The notes: generated from the sequence alone by a model not told the origin. 64,000 nt of DNA from Perilla frutescens (GCA_026008535.1 BRKX01000013.1:56865726-56929725), one strand, 5' to 3'; shown: positions 1 to 10,286, numbered from the stretch's first letter. Numbers and translations are program-made.

Positions 1-611
1 TGTATTTGAAACTCCTGTGTACTGAATAACCAATCCTTTTTTTTTAAAGAAATCGAAGTGTCTAAGTGTGCTGTAGGTAGAACTTGAGGATTTTTCATGT
101 TGTGTGATTTTGCTCGATGATAATTAACTCCCTAAGATAAGGTTTATTACTTCCCTGAAATGCTCCATTTCTCTCGTCTCTCTCTCTTGATGTTATTGTC
201 AATGTCAGCTTAGTCATTGTTTTAAGGACTTTATATACAGCGTACAACACCAGTATGTTCATGTGGAAGAAATATAAATATCTCTCTAATTCTGACTGGT
301 GCAACAGAGTTAGGTCGATTTGCAGTGAAGTTAATTCAACTTATGACATTTTGTGTTATTCATTTGTTTCAATTCTTGTGAGTTTACACAACAAGGTATG
401 ACTTTCCTTCCAATTAGACACAAACATCATGCGAGCTTTGTAACATTGATATTTGAATGGAGTTGTATATTATCTCCTTTTTTTTCTTTTTCATTCTTTT
501 ACTTACTACACTGTTTGACAGGCTGCTATATCTGAAAGTTATCCTAGGATACACCAAAGTCAGATCTTACGTAACCTCCAGTGCAGTACTGTTCTGTTAA
601 CTTTACAACAA
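1..611 (+). other. OXP1 upstream region with probable 5' UTR intron acceptor
   Basis: The stretch is AT-rich and has no convincing coding sequence. A pyrimidine-rich tract ending in TTTGACAG at 514-521 is a good 3' splice site. The following bases up to the ATG at 612 contain no other start codon in a good context, so 522-611 is probably the last piece of the 5' UTR. The upstream UTR exon and the promoter would then lie further left, perhaps outside the window. This is inference from splice signals only. Confidence 0.5.
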
Positions 612-3600
612 ATGGGGAGTGTTGAAGGAGGGAAGCTCAGATTTTGCATTGATAGAGGGGGCACATTTACTGATGTCTATGCTGAAATCCCTGGTAGATC
701 TGAAGGCCGAGTAATGAAACTGCTATCCGTTGATCCAGCTAATTATGATGATGCCCCAGTAGAAGGAATTAGGAGGGTTCTGGAAGAATTTACTGGAGAA
801 AAGATTCCCCGAAGTTCAAAAGTCCCCACTGATAAAATTGAATGGGTGAGGATGGGAACAACTGTGGCAACAAATGCTCTATTAGAGAGGAAAGGGGAAA
901 AAATTGCACTTTTGGTGACTCAGGGCTTCAGGGATCTGCTGCAGATTGGTAACCAGGCCCGGCCAAATATTTTTGACTTAACTGTATCAAAGCCATCAAA
1001 TCTTTACGAGGAGATTGTGGAAATTGATGAGAGAGTTGAGCTTGTACTTGATGAGGAGAATGTATCAGATTCTTCTGTATCCATAGTTCAGGGTATTTCA
1101 GGGCAGCTTGTAAGGGTTGTGAAGCCACTTAATGAGGAAGCTTTAAGACCTTTGCTTAAAGGTCTGTTGGATAAAGGTATCAGCTGCTTGGCTGTAGTAT
1201 TACTGCATTCTTACACTTACCCAGGCCATGAAATATCAGTTGAAAAGTTGGCTATGAGTTTGGGATTCAAACAAGTGTCTTTATCATCGGCTTTGACTCC
1301 CATGGTTCGAGCTGTCCCTCGAGGTTTCACAGCATGTGTGGATGCATACCTGACTCCTGTTATTAAAGAATATTTGAGAGGATTTATTTCTAAGTTTGAT
1401 GAGGGACTGGGTAAATTGAATGTTCTCTTTATGCAGTCAGATGGGGGACTGGCACCAGAAAGTAGGTTTTCTGGCCACAAAGCTGTTTTGTCCGGCCCAG
1501 CAGGTGGAGTAGTCGGTTACTCCCAGACACTTTCCGGGGTTGAGACAGACAAGCCCCTTATTGGTTTTGACATGGGTGGCACTTCTACTGACGTGAGCCG
1601 TTATGCTGGAAGCTATGAACACGTTATAGAAACACAAATTTCTGGGGCAATAATTCAAGCACCTCAGCTTGAGATTAACACTGTTGCTGCTGGTGGTGGA
1701 TCAAAGTTAAAGTTCCAATTTGGAGCTTTCAAGGTGGGTCCAGAATCAGTTGGTGCGCATCCAGGACCTGTTTGTTACCGCAAAGGTGGGGAACTGGCTG
1801 TTACTGACGCAAATCTTATCCTAGGATATATCATTCCTGATTATTTCCCATCAATTTTTGGCCCCAAGGAGGATCAGCCATTAGATATCAGCTCAACTAA
1901 AGATGAATTCGAAAAACTTGCAAAACAAATCAACATCTATCGAAAGAATCAGGATCCATCAGCGAAGGATATGACAGTAGAGGAAATTGCTCAGGGATTT
2001 GTTAATGTGGCAAATGAAACGATGTGCCGCCCTATTCGACAATTGACTGAAATGAAGGGTCATGAAACAAAGAACCATGCTCTTGCTTGCTTTGGAGGTG
2101 CTGGACCCCAACATGCCTGTGCTATTGCTAGATCGTTGGGTATGAAAGAAGTACTAATTCATAGGTTCTGTGGGATTTTAAGTGCGTATGGGATGGGAAT
2201 GGCAGACGTCGTGGAGGACGAACAGGAGCCATATTCTGCTGTTTATGGTCCCGAATCTGTGCTGGAGGTCTCAAATAGAGAAGCAGCTCTACTGAACCGT
2301 GTAAAGCAGAAGCTCCAATTGCAAGGTTTTCAAGAGGAGAATATTAGAACCGAAACATATTTAAATCTGAGATATGAGGGAACAGACACTGCAATTATGG
2401 TAAAGAGCCCTATAAATGAAGAGGGGTCTAACGGAGATTATGCCATTGAATTTACTAGGTTATTTCAACAAGAATATGGATTTAAACTTCAAAACCGGAA
2501 TATCCTGATATGTGATGTGAGAGTTCGTGGTATTGGAGTCACCAACATACTTAAGCCCCGAGCTCTACAGCTTGGTTCCGGAACTCCAAAAAGTGAAGGT
2601 CAATACAAGGTTTATTTTGAAAATGGTTGGCATGACACGCCACTATTTAAGCTGGAATATTTGGCATATGGTCATGTCATATCTGGTCCTGCCATAATCA
2701 TGAATGGCAATAGCACTGTAATAGTAGAACCTAGTTGTAAGGCTATCATTACAAAATATGGAAATGTTAAAATTGAGATCGAGTCAGTTCACAAAATTGT
2801 GGAGGTATCCAAAGAAGTGGCAGATGTTGTGCAACTCTCAATATTCAATCATAGATTCATGGGAATAGCTGAACAGATGGGACGCACCCTACAGCGGACT
2901 TCAATATCTACAAATATTAAAGAGAGACTGGATTTCTCTTGTGCTCTTTTTGGTCCTGGTGGCGGTCTAGTTGCAAATGCTCCTCATGTTCCTGTTCATT
3001 TAGGAGCTATGTCCAGCACAGTCAGGTGGCAGATGGAATACTGGGGTGATAATTTAAATGAAGGGGATGTTCTGGTTACTAATCATCCTTGTGCTGGAGG
3101 TAGCCATCTGCCAGATATAACTGTTGTTACACCGGTTTTTGATAAGGGGAAACTAGTATTCTTTGTTGCAAGCAGAGGGCACCATGCAGAGATTGGAGGC
3201 ATTACTCCTGGAAGCATGCCGCCATTCTCCAAGTCCATATGGGAGGAAGGAGCTGCAATAAAAGCATTCAAACTTGTAAAAGAGGGAAATTTTCAAGAAG
3301 AAGGCATCAGCCAACTTCTCCTATTTCCATCTTCCGATGAATTAGCTCATAAAATCCCTGGGACACGCAGGCTTCAAGATAACTTATCCGATCTCCATGC
3401 GCAAATAGCTGCGAATCAAAGAGGAATTTCACTTATAAAGGAGCTGATTGAGCAATATGGTTTGGAAACTGTACAATCCTACATGAACCACGTCCAGGTT
3501 AATGCAGAAGGTGCAGTTAGAGAGATGCTCAAGTCTGTTGCGGCTAAAGTCTCCGAGTCTGCTACAGTTGAAGGAGATTTTGTGATCATTGAAGAAGAAG

Positions 3601-4409
3601 ATTCCATGGATGACGGCTCTGTCATACATTTGAAACTCACTATTGATCAAAAGAAAGGAGAAGCATTCTTTGATTTTTCTGGGACAAGCCCAGAAGTTTA
3701 TGGGAATTGGAATGCCCCCGAGGCGGTTGCAGCTGCTGCCGTAATTTACTGTTTGCGCTGTTTGGTGGATGTTGACATTCCTCTCAATCAAGGGTGCTTG
3801 GCTCCTGTAAAAATGTACATTCCTCCTGGTTCTTTTCTTGCTCCAAGTGATAAGGCTGCAGTGGTCGGTGGTAATGTTCTAACATCTCAAAGGATAACAG
3901 ATGTCGTTCTAACAGCTTTTCAGGCTTGTGCTTGTTCACAGGGTTGCATGAATAATCTGACCTTTGGGGACAATACTTTTGGCTACTATGAGACGATCGG
4001 AGGTGGAAGTGGCGCTGGGCCCGGCTGGGACGGTACTAGCGGGGTCCAATGCCACATGACTAATACTCGTATGACTGACCCTGAGATTTTTGAGCAGAGA
4101 TATCCAGTTCTACTACACAGATTTGGATTAAGGGAGAACAGTGGAGGTGCTGGAGTTTATAGAGGGGGTGATGGAATCGTCAGGGAGATAGAATTCAGAC
4201 GCCCTGTTGTCGTGAGTATTCTTTCTGAAAGGCGCGTGCATGCCCCGAGGGGACTCAAGGGCGGTAAAGACGGGGCTCGAGGAGCTAACTACCTCGTTAC
4301 GAAAGACGAACGCAAGGTATACCTGGGTGGGAAGAACACAGTCCAGGTCCAGGCAGGGGAAATTCTTCAGATTTTAACTCCAGGTGGTGGGGGATGGGGT
4401 TCCTTGTAA
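612..4409 (+). CDS. OXP1: 5-oxoprolinase (ATP-hydrolysing), HyuA/HyuB fusion
   Basis: The protein is 1265 aa, the usual full length for eukaryotic 5-oxoprolinase, and is read from one uninterrupted exon. The family hydrolyses 5-oxo-L-proline to glutamate using ATP, in cytosolic glutathione recycling. The N-terminal hydantoinase A-like half has the ATPase signature DRGGTFTDV at residues 14-22, MGTTVATNALLERKG at 81-95, and a second phosphate-binding motif GFDMGGTSTD at 318-327. The hydantoinase B-like half begins near residue 739 (SIFNHRFMGIAEQMG) and ends in the glycine-rich GGGGWG close to the C terminus. The start at 612 gives the expected N terminus directly before the first motif. No frameshift or missing motif was seen. 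The end carries AATAAA-like signals near 4411. I am highly confident of the family; the symbol follows the single Arabidopsis gene. Confidence 0.97.
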   Translation: MGSVEGGKLRFCIDRGGTFTDVYAEIPGRSEGRVMKLLSVDPANYDDAPVEGIRRVLEEFTGEKIPRSSKVPTDKIEWVRMGTTVATNALLERKGEKIALLVTQGFRDLLQIGNQARPNIFDLTVSKPSNLYEEIVEIDERVELVLDEENVSDSSVSIVQGISGQLVRVVKPLNEEALRPLLKGLLDKGISCLAVVLLHSYTYPGHEISVEKLAMSLGFKQVSLSSALTPMVRAVPRGFTACVDAYLTPVIKEYLRGFISKFDEGLGKLNVLFMQSDGGLAPESRFSGHKAVLSGPAGGVVGYSQTLSGVETDKPLIGFDMGGTSTDVSRYAGSYEHVIETQISGAIIQAPQLEINTVAAGGGSKLKFQFGAFKVGPESVGAHPGPVCYRKGGELAVTDANLILGYIIPDYFPSIFGPKEDQPLDISSTKDEFEKLAKQINIYRKNQDPSAKDMTVEEIAQGFVNVANETMCRPIRQLTEMKGHETKNHALACFGGAGPQHACAIARSLGMKEVLIHRFCGILSAYGMGMADVVEDEQEPYSAVYGPESVLEVSNREAALLNRVKQKLQLQGFQEENIRTETYLNLRYEGTDTAIMVKSPINEEGSNGDYAIEFTRLFQQEYGFKLQNRNILICDVRVRGIGVTNILKPRALQLGSGTPKSEGQYKVYFENGWHDTPLFKLEYLAYGHVISGPAIIMNGNSTVIVEPSCKAIITKYGNVKIEIESVHKIVEVSKEVADVVQLSIFNHRFMGIAEQMGRTLQRTSISTNIKERLDFSCALFGPGGGLVANAPHVPVHLGAMSSTVRWQMEYWGDNLNEGDVLVTNHPCAGGSHLPDITVVTPVFDKGKLVFFVASRGHHAEIGGITPGSMPPFSKSIWEEGAAIKAFKLVKEGNFQEEGISQLLLFPSSDELAHKIPGTRRLQDNLSDLHAQIAANQRGISLIKELIEQYGLETVQSYMNHVQVNAEGAVREMLKSVAAKVSESATVEGDFVIIEEEDSMDDGSVIHLKLTIDQKKGEAFFDFSGTSPEVYGNWNAPEAVAAAAVIYCLRCLVDVDIPLNQGCLAPVKMYIPPGSFLAPSDKAAVVGGNVLTSQRITDVVLTAFQACACSQGCMNNLTFGDNTFGYYETIGGGSGAGPGWDGTSGVQCHMTNTRMTDPEIFEQRYPVLLHRFGLRENSGGAGVYRGGDGIVREIEFRRPVVVSILSERRVHAPRGLKGGKDGARGANYLVTKDERKVYLGGKNTVQVQAGEILQILTPGGGGWGSL

Positions 4410-4959
4410 TTGAATAAATTCAAGCAATGCTGTTGGATTCTGGTTTCTTTTGTATAGTATGAGAATCTTTTCATTTGAAAACTCTGTTAGTCATGTATAG
4501 CGCCGACATTGAGATTTTGAAGTCCATGTGCGAACATTAAAATTAGTGTCCTTAATTTAATAAAATGAATAAATTAAAAAATGCATATAAAATGCACCTT
4601 TTTTTTTCCGAAATGATAAAAGTTGATTGGTATATTCAAATTTACAAAATGTTTATTTGAAATTTTCAAAATTATGTGATTCGTGAGCTCACCTATTTTT
4701 TGAACGATATTGATACAAAAGAAAAAAAGTACTTTGAACTCTTTTAAAATGTCTTTTCTAAATTTTTTGGAAGCAAACTCATGATTTTTTCGCAATCAAT
4801 ATTATATAGCAAATCGTATTTATGGATATCAAAACAAGCCTATTCAATATTTATTGTGACGTGATCGAACATAAATTAGATTCTCGTATCTTCAACTTTG
4901 AAAAATCTATTTTATACAGAACATATATGATTAATAAAATTTTATGAGCAATACATGTA
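4410..4959. other. OXP1 3' flank, AT-rich intergenic DNA
   Basis: A putative polyadenylation signal (AATAAA) lies at 4413-4418, directly after the OXP1 stop codon. Beyond about 4560 the sequence is low-complexity AT-rich DNA without a recognisable gene. The last eight bases (4952-4959) are TACATGTA, the left copy of the likely target duplication of the next element. Confidence 0.5.
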
Positions 4960-6076
4960 GGGAGCTTCTGTTTGCACCACAGAATTTACTCTTTGCACCA
5001 CAAAAAGAAAAAATCCAAAAATAAAATAATTATGAATTGACTGAAATGCCTTTAATTACTTAATCATAAAAATTAAATAAAATGTGGTGAGTTGGACTTG
5101 GAATTGAAAGTTAAACATGATCTGTGTATATATGCAGGCAGTGGTAGTGCATCAATGATTAACTTCGATCAAGCAGGAGTAGTAGATTTGGGAAAGGTGG
5201 CTCTAATGGCGGTGACACCACGAAGCGAAGCCGACGGCGATGCTGTGGCAACCAATTCTTCATCTTCTCTGCAATTTGGGACGGCGGAGGCGCTGGAACA
5301 CGTCCGCAAACTCACCGACGTTGGAGAAAGGGAAGTCGTTGCAGTCGCCGGAATGGAGATTGAGAGCCAGACAGAGTGCAGCAGAGGAGGTAGGGGTGGA
5401 GAGAGCAGACTGCAACGGCTCTTGACTGCTTCTTCGGCGTGTGAATGTTGTAGGTGAGGCCGCTGTAGTGTTGACGAAAGTCTTAGCCTCGCACGCCGCC
5501 GGTTGATGAAAGAACTGGCTTTCCGGCAATGCCGCGGCGGAGGAGATCCCCAGAAACCGCATCTGCTGCGCGTTGTAGCCGGAGGTTTAACATTATATCT
5601 GCATCACATCAATGGTTTATGGATTCTTGAAGTTTAACATTGCAGGTGATGTGGAAGAACGATAATTGAAATGCTTATTCAAAGCATTTGGAATTGGTTT
5701 TTCTGTGTTACTGTTACATCAAGACTATTGGGCTTGTATCTGGTTCATTTCTGCACCAAAATTTCTGATTTATAGAGTTCTGACCATTTGTCCATGTATG
5801 TAAAGGAAAACCCAGAAACATCTGATATATATATCATGTATGCTTAAGCAAAAAAATGTATCAGTGTTTTGATTTGTAGAGAGAGAATTGAGAGAGAATG
5901 CAGTGATGAAGAAGGTGGCGACGTGAATTGACTGAAATTTTTTTTTATATTGAAATCTATATTTTTTAAGTAAAAGGGTATTAATGTTAATTTATGTGGT
6001 GCAAAGAGTAAAAATAGTGGTGCATTGAGTAAGAGTGGTGCAAAGAGTAAATTATGTGGTGCAAATAGAAACACCC
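4960..6076. mobile_element. Pack-type TIR element carrying gene fragments
   Basis: The element begins GGGAGCTTCTGTTTGCACC and its right end, read on the other strand, begins GGGTGTTTCTATTTGCACC. Over the first 42 bases the two ends match at 38 positions. Both ends are flanked by TACATGTA (4952-4959 and 6077-6084), which could be an 8-bp target duplication; because it is palindromic it could also belong to the inverted repeat. The interior at about 5150-5560 is GC-rich and gene-like, unlike the AT-rich ends. It includes the start of COG4 and a second GC-rich piece I could not identify. No transposase is present, so this is a non-autonomous element of the Pack-MULE or Pack-hAT kind. The superfamily is uncertain because an 8-bp duplication fits hAT better than Mutator. 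Confidence 0.75.
5206..5325 (+). pseudogene. COG4: Captured 5' fragment of COG4 (Golgi tethering complex subunit)
   Basis: A 40-codon stretch starts with ATG at 5206 and ends in FGTAEALEHVRKLTDVG. This matches my memory of plant COG4 N termini, where GTAEA-[IL]-E-[HY]-VR-x-LTDVG is followed by AMTRLLHEC. Here the match stops right after LTDVG, and the frame runs on into unrelated sequence to a stop at 5455. COG4 is a subunit of the conserved oligomeric Golgi complex in retrograde vesicle tethering. The parent gene is about 1100 codons, so this piece cannot make the protein. It sits inside a TIR element, which explains its presence. A chimeric transcript is possible but not shown. Confidence 0.75.
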
Positions 6077-6189
6077 TACATGTATTAGGACAATTATTTA
6101 GCCTATTTAAGAAATTTAATATATCTAGATCTGTATTTTATTATTTTAGTAAAAAAATATTGTAATGCGTTTGAGACAACTTTTGACAA

Positions 6190-6730
6190 TCAATCATGAT
6201 CATTAAAATCTTCATGCTTTAGAATATTATCAATATTTTCACAACTTACTTTTAAAGTAGCATCATCTAGTATATTCAAGTTATTAGAAGAAGAAGAAGA
6301 AAAAAAAAATTCAAAGTTCTTTTCACATGAAGTGAATTGATCAAATCTTTTTTTTAGTAATTCGATTACTTGATCTACCATATAGATGGAATAATTGATT
6401 TTGAAAGAGTTTGAATTCAATTGGAGGTCTAAAAAAGATATACTCTTAATTAATAACCTAAAAGTCCAAACTAATGTAGGAGTTTTCACTTAATAGGCTA
6501 CAACTATTTTGATTTTTATAAACATAATAGGTTAAACTTAATTGGACTAAAATATTTTTTTAAGTAATGTGTTAGAGTTTTAAAATTATACTTGACTTAA
6601 TGTACATAATTTTTTTTAAAAAAATCAAAACTAAGTTAATAATACTACATGTATATATGAATTTTGGTGTCCATATAATTCGATGGGCCCCGTGCAGCGC
6701 ACCTCGAACATGCCCTCAGGACCGCCCCTG
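6190..6730 (-). mobile_element. Remnant of a hAT transposon of the TTF zinc-finger type
   Basis: On the minus strand an open stretch at about 6190-6450 reads VDQVIELLKKRFDQF and continues to a C-terminal LKHEDFNDHD. This resembles the middle of plant TTF-type (MYM-like) hAT transposases. To its right, at 6695-6730, is a GC-rich end that on the minus strand starts CAGGGGCGGTCCTGAGGGC, a typical hAT terminal sequence. The coding part has no start, no BED/TTF finger and no RNase H-like catalytic core, so the copy is dead and internally deleted. The family call rests on remembered similarity of a short segment plus the terminus. Confidence 0.55.
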
Positions 6731-6813
6731 CAAATACCTATAATTTAAGTGGGCTCTTAAAATAAAATACTATATGCAAATGTATGAAAAAATACAAAAC
6801 ATACGATATAGAC

Positions 6814-7160
6814 TTAGGGCTGGAAATGAGCCAAACTACTCGCGAGATACTCGGGTATCGGCTAGAAAAAAGCTCGCTCGAGACTGGCTCATTTATTAAA
6901 CGAGCCGAGCTCGAGCCTGCTAAACGAGATCGCCATTTTCTCGAGCCGAGCTCGAGCTTAGCTCGTCGAGCTCGCGAGCTAACTCGGCCCGTGAGGTTCT
7001 CGAGCTTTTTAACGAGTTGTCTCACGAACTGTCTCGCGAGCCGACTCGCGAGTAGTTAAACGAGCCGAGCTCGAGCCTGGCTCGCGAGCTGTCTCACGAG
7101 CTTGGCTCGCGAGTACTTAAACGAGCCGAGCTCGAGTCGGGCTCACGAGCTATTCGATTT
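6814..7160. repeat. CTCGAG/GAGCTCGAGC-rich repeat, probable TIR element end
   Basis: The stretch begins TAGGGCTGGAAATGAGCC and is packed with variants of CGAGCCGAGCTCGAGC, AGCTCGCGAGC and CTCACGAGC. This makes it locally GC-rich and strongly palindromic. The TAGGG(C/G)TG start is shared with the repeats at 37055, 38200 and 56573, which suggests hAT-like non-autonomous elements. Open frames on both strands here are by-products of the repeat. Confidence 0.5.
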
Positions 7161-7821
7161 AGGACTTAATACTTTTCATTAAAAATAAAATAAAATTAAT
7201 GATATTAACTATTGAACTAATAATATTAAAGTTATGAAATCAATGATCAAGATTCAAGAGTAACAATTATATACACAAACAGACAAACTAATGGAATATA
7301 TATTTATATACATATTATATATAATATAGTTATCTTATTTATAATTTTACATAATATATTAGTATAATAAATGATAATAAAATGAAATATGAAATGATAT
7401 TATGTTAATATTATCAAAATTAAGAAATTGAACGCTGAATAATAAATACAAAGTAATAAGAAAAATTGTGAATAATATTTACAAAATAATATTTCCCAAT
7501 TCATTAAATAATATATATGAAATGAAATCAATCATTTTATTCTAATATTATCAAAATTAAGAAATCAGATGCTTAACACAAGAGTAGATGAGTAATAGAA
7601 GAAATTAAAGAAAAAGAAATTAACATTATATATTTATATATTATATAATAAATAGATTATAGTCCATATTAGATTAATAGTTAAAACCTACAAGAATATA
7701 AGTTATAAATTATAAAATGATAATATGTGTACAGTAATAAAGGAAAAAAGAAATTAAAAAATTATGATTTATATTGACAATTTGATAAAACAATACTTAT
7801 CATTAAATATTAATACATGAA
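7161..7821. other. AT-rich intergenic DNA, nothing recognised
   Basis: The DNA is mostly A and T with short ATAT runs and scattered imperfect repeats. I see no coding potential, RNA gene or element boundary. Confidence 0.5.
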
Positions 7822-8494
7822 GGGCATGTTTACTTTGCATTATTAGGTTGGATTAACTAATTTTATCTAGGTTAGTCCACAGTTTACTTTGAGGGATTAC
7901 AAATAGGTGACATCCCAAAGCCCGGTATTATTTCAAATATTTTGAATTATTTGCGGGATATGAATCCACCCAGAAATGGTGTGACTATTTTTATCCAACT
8001 AACAATAAAACTGAAAAGTCATTTCAGCCCTTGGATCGAGGAAAAATTAACACAAAAGTCCAAATTTTCTCAAAATCAGAATGACGAAGAAGAAGCAGAT
8101 CAACATATTTCATCCCTTTCGACCACATCTCAAGATACAAAACTAAAAATTATTGCAAGAAAATCTCAATATCATGAGCTATGATGTTTGAATCATATCG
8201 TCAGCTAAAACGCTCAACCGCGATCTAATATTTGAAAGATTTGTCCTCCGCCGCCGTTGTGCCACAGAAGACGACAGACCGTACCATTTCAGGCACCTCC
8301 ATCTCAGCCACTCTACCACTCTCTCCACCGCGTACACAGCTTACGCTCCAATCTACAAAGCTTCTACTTTTGAAAGCCCAATTTTCTTTCTCTTCAATAT
8401 ACCCCTCCCCAATTTTGGTTCCTATCACCAATTCTCGCAAATGCAAATGACAAACCAATTTTGATTCCAGCCACCAATTCTCGCAAATGCTAAG

Positions 8495-8530
<36 letters not shown>

Positions 8531-8791
8531 CGCATCGAAGGCGGCGATGCGAGCACTGGGGTTCAGGGATTGGGGAAAAGATGATCTTGTTTTACCCTAA
8601 TTTTTAAACTAGAAGGGTGTTTCAGTAAATTACTCATAATATTAATTTTTATTATAATTAAAATTATTTTACCCTATATTTAATAATTTCAAGTAAACAC
8701 TAGATTGTTGTATTAATTTAATCCCAATCCATAAGTAATCCAAAGATTAACCAATCATCAAATTAAGAAATCCTTGCAAGTAAACGTGCCC
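7822..8791. mobile_element. Non-autonomous TIR element (Harbinger-like ends) with GC-rich insert
   Basis: The left end GGGCATGTTTACTTTGCA pairs with a right end that on the other strand reads GGGCACGTTTACTTGCAA. The flanking triplets are GAA on both sides (7819-7821 and 8792-8794), a possible 3-bp target duplication. GGGC-N-TGTTT ends resemble PIF/Harbinger elements, but those usually duplicate TWA, so the superfamily is uncertain. The middle (about 8225-8580) is GC-rich and contains short open frames on both strands and a (GA)n tract at 8495-8527. It is probably a captured gene piece, but I do not recognise it. No transposase is present. Confidence 0.6.
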
Positions 8792-8962
8792 GAAATGTAA
8801 TCAATGATATTAAACTAATATTATCGAAAGTAACAAAATAATAAAGGAAAAAGAAAATTAACAAAAATTATAACTAATCAAACGTTCATGAGTAATGAGT
8901 AATAGTATTCTTAGCACCAATGTTATATAGGTAATCTTAGTATTCTAGTATACTGTCATTAA

Positions 8963-9358
8963 GGGGCAAAGAAGGGGGAGGGAGTGTTCCCTCTCACCCT
9001 CAAGAACACCGTTAGGGTTTTGGTGCCGGTGCCGGCGCAGGGGAAGGACAACCAGGTGCTGGTGGTGGAGGACATAGAGGTGGATTCGGCGAAGCTGGTG
9101 AAGTTCGATGTGTACGTGAACGACGAAGACGAGGAGCCGGAGAATGTTGATAAGGCGGAGTACGCGGGGACGTTCGCGCAGCTGCCGCACAGGGTTCACT
9201 CGAAGAAGAGCAGAGGGAACCTGCGGTTGAGCTTGAAGGAGTTGTACGAGAACATTGATGTTGGCGGTGATGACGCAGTCGTCGTCACCATCGTTCCTCG
9301 CTACGGCGGCGAGGATGTCACTATTGGTGGTGTCAAGATCATCCCGGCTGCGAAGTAA
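8963..9358 (+). pseudogene. 5'-truncated polyphenol oxidase: orphan C-terminal KFDV domain
   Basis: The open frame runs from 8963 (the codon before it is TAA at 8960-8962) to the stop at 9358 and encodes about 131 residues. It contains VLVVEDIEVDSAKLVKFDVY followed by VNDEDE, the hallmark of the PPO1_KFDV domain at the C terminus of plant polyphenol oxidases. It ends in a conserved GGEDVTIGGVKI-like segment. The transit peptide, the dicopper tyrosinase domain and the middle linker are missing, so it cannot be an active catechol oxidase. Only GTG or internal codons are available as starts. The fragment is GC-rich and uninterrupted beside AT-rich DNA, which suggests recent duplication from a functional gene. 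Its upstream border lies about 170 bases right of a TIR element. Confidence 0.85.
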
Positions 9359-9616
9359 TCTCCGATCACTTTCATTTTCAAGAATTGGAAATTAGCGAAG
9401 CATGCATGCATGTGTTTGCTTTTCTTCCATGGTCGTGTGTTGCTTGTGTGCCTTTTAATTTCTTTCTGTTCAAATGTTTCTTCTTCTTTTTCTTCTTCTT
9501 GTTGAATTTTCTGGATTTGTGATAATACTCAATTTTGGGTGTTGTTTGTTGTATGAAGATTCGATCTTTGAAACAAGAAATGGGGGAAGAATCAGAAGAA
9601 ATGAGAGAAAATATTA
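9359..9616 (+). other. Probable former 3' UTR of the polyphenol oxidase fragment
   Basis: The sequence is T-rich with no coding potential beyond chance frames. It directly follows the PPO stop codon and ends at the TA target of a MITE, so it may have been copied together with the PPO piece. Confidence 0.35.
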
Positions 9617-10286
9617 CTCCCTCTGTCCCGATTATGCAGTCCCTTTTCTACTCGCAAAATATTTATGAAAACAAGACATTAAAGCTAAACTTCCAATGGT
9701 ACCCTTGTTTAATATTTATGACTTTGAAAATTTAAGTGGTTAGTGTTTTAATTTTTAAGAATTAATAAGAGTATGTTTGTACGTTACTATGAAAATTAAT
9801 ACTACTTATAGTAACGAGACTATATAATTAAGACACCTCAAAATAGTAATAGGGACTCCATAATCAGGCATTTGAAATTGTCTATTGCACATTTCGTGTT
9901 GCATTCCGTATTGCACACTCGATTTTCTTAATTTCTTTTTTCAATTTTTTTTTCTCAAATTTCAATTTCTTATGTTTTAGTTTAATTTTGCACTTATTAT
10001 TTAGGGTTCATCCTACCCAATTAGGGTTTTATATATATTTTTAGTCTTTAACTTTTCAAATAATCAATTAATAATTCAAAATTTTAAATTAAATAATAAA
10101 AAATTACAATGCGTCCTAATTGGGTTTGATGAATTCTAAATAATAAGTGTAAAATTAAACTAAAGTCTAAGAAATTGAAATGAAGGAAAAAAATTGAAAA
10201 AAAAATTAAGAAAATTGAGTGTGCAATACGGAATGCAACACAAAATGTGCAATAGAAGATTTCAACTGATAATCAAGACGGAGGGA
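9617..10286. mobile_element. Stowaway-like MITE interrupted by a second MITE
   Basis: The ends are CTCCCTCTGTCCCGATTATG on the left and GACGGAGGGAG on the right, both next to TA. These are the termini and target of Tc1/mariner-derived Stowaway MITEs. The inner sequence closely matches the uninterrupted copy at 49477-49749, for example the tract around TATTTATGAAAACAAGA. In this copy the right end is separated from the body by a 401-bp insertion at 9867-10267, so the order of events is readable. Confidence 0.8.
9867..10267. mobile_element. Foldback MITE of family A, nested in the Stowaway copy
   Basis: The two halves are inverted copies of each other over roughly 180 bases per arm. The left arm has TCTATTGCACATTTCGTGTT; the right arm ends with its complement. 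ATAATCA at 9860-9866 and 10268-10274 flanks the element as a 7-bp (possibly 8-9-bp) target duplication, which suggests a Mutator-like origin. The core ATTTAGGGTTCATC recurs, with variants, in at least seven other places in this window. A transcript through it would form a near-perfect hairpin. Confidence 0.75.

Noticed and set aside
8984..9358. Complete small gene starting with GTG
   Set aside because: Plant nuclear genes rarely start with GTG, and the frame continues upstream with PPO-like residues until a stop at 8960. It is a truncated PPO piece.
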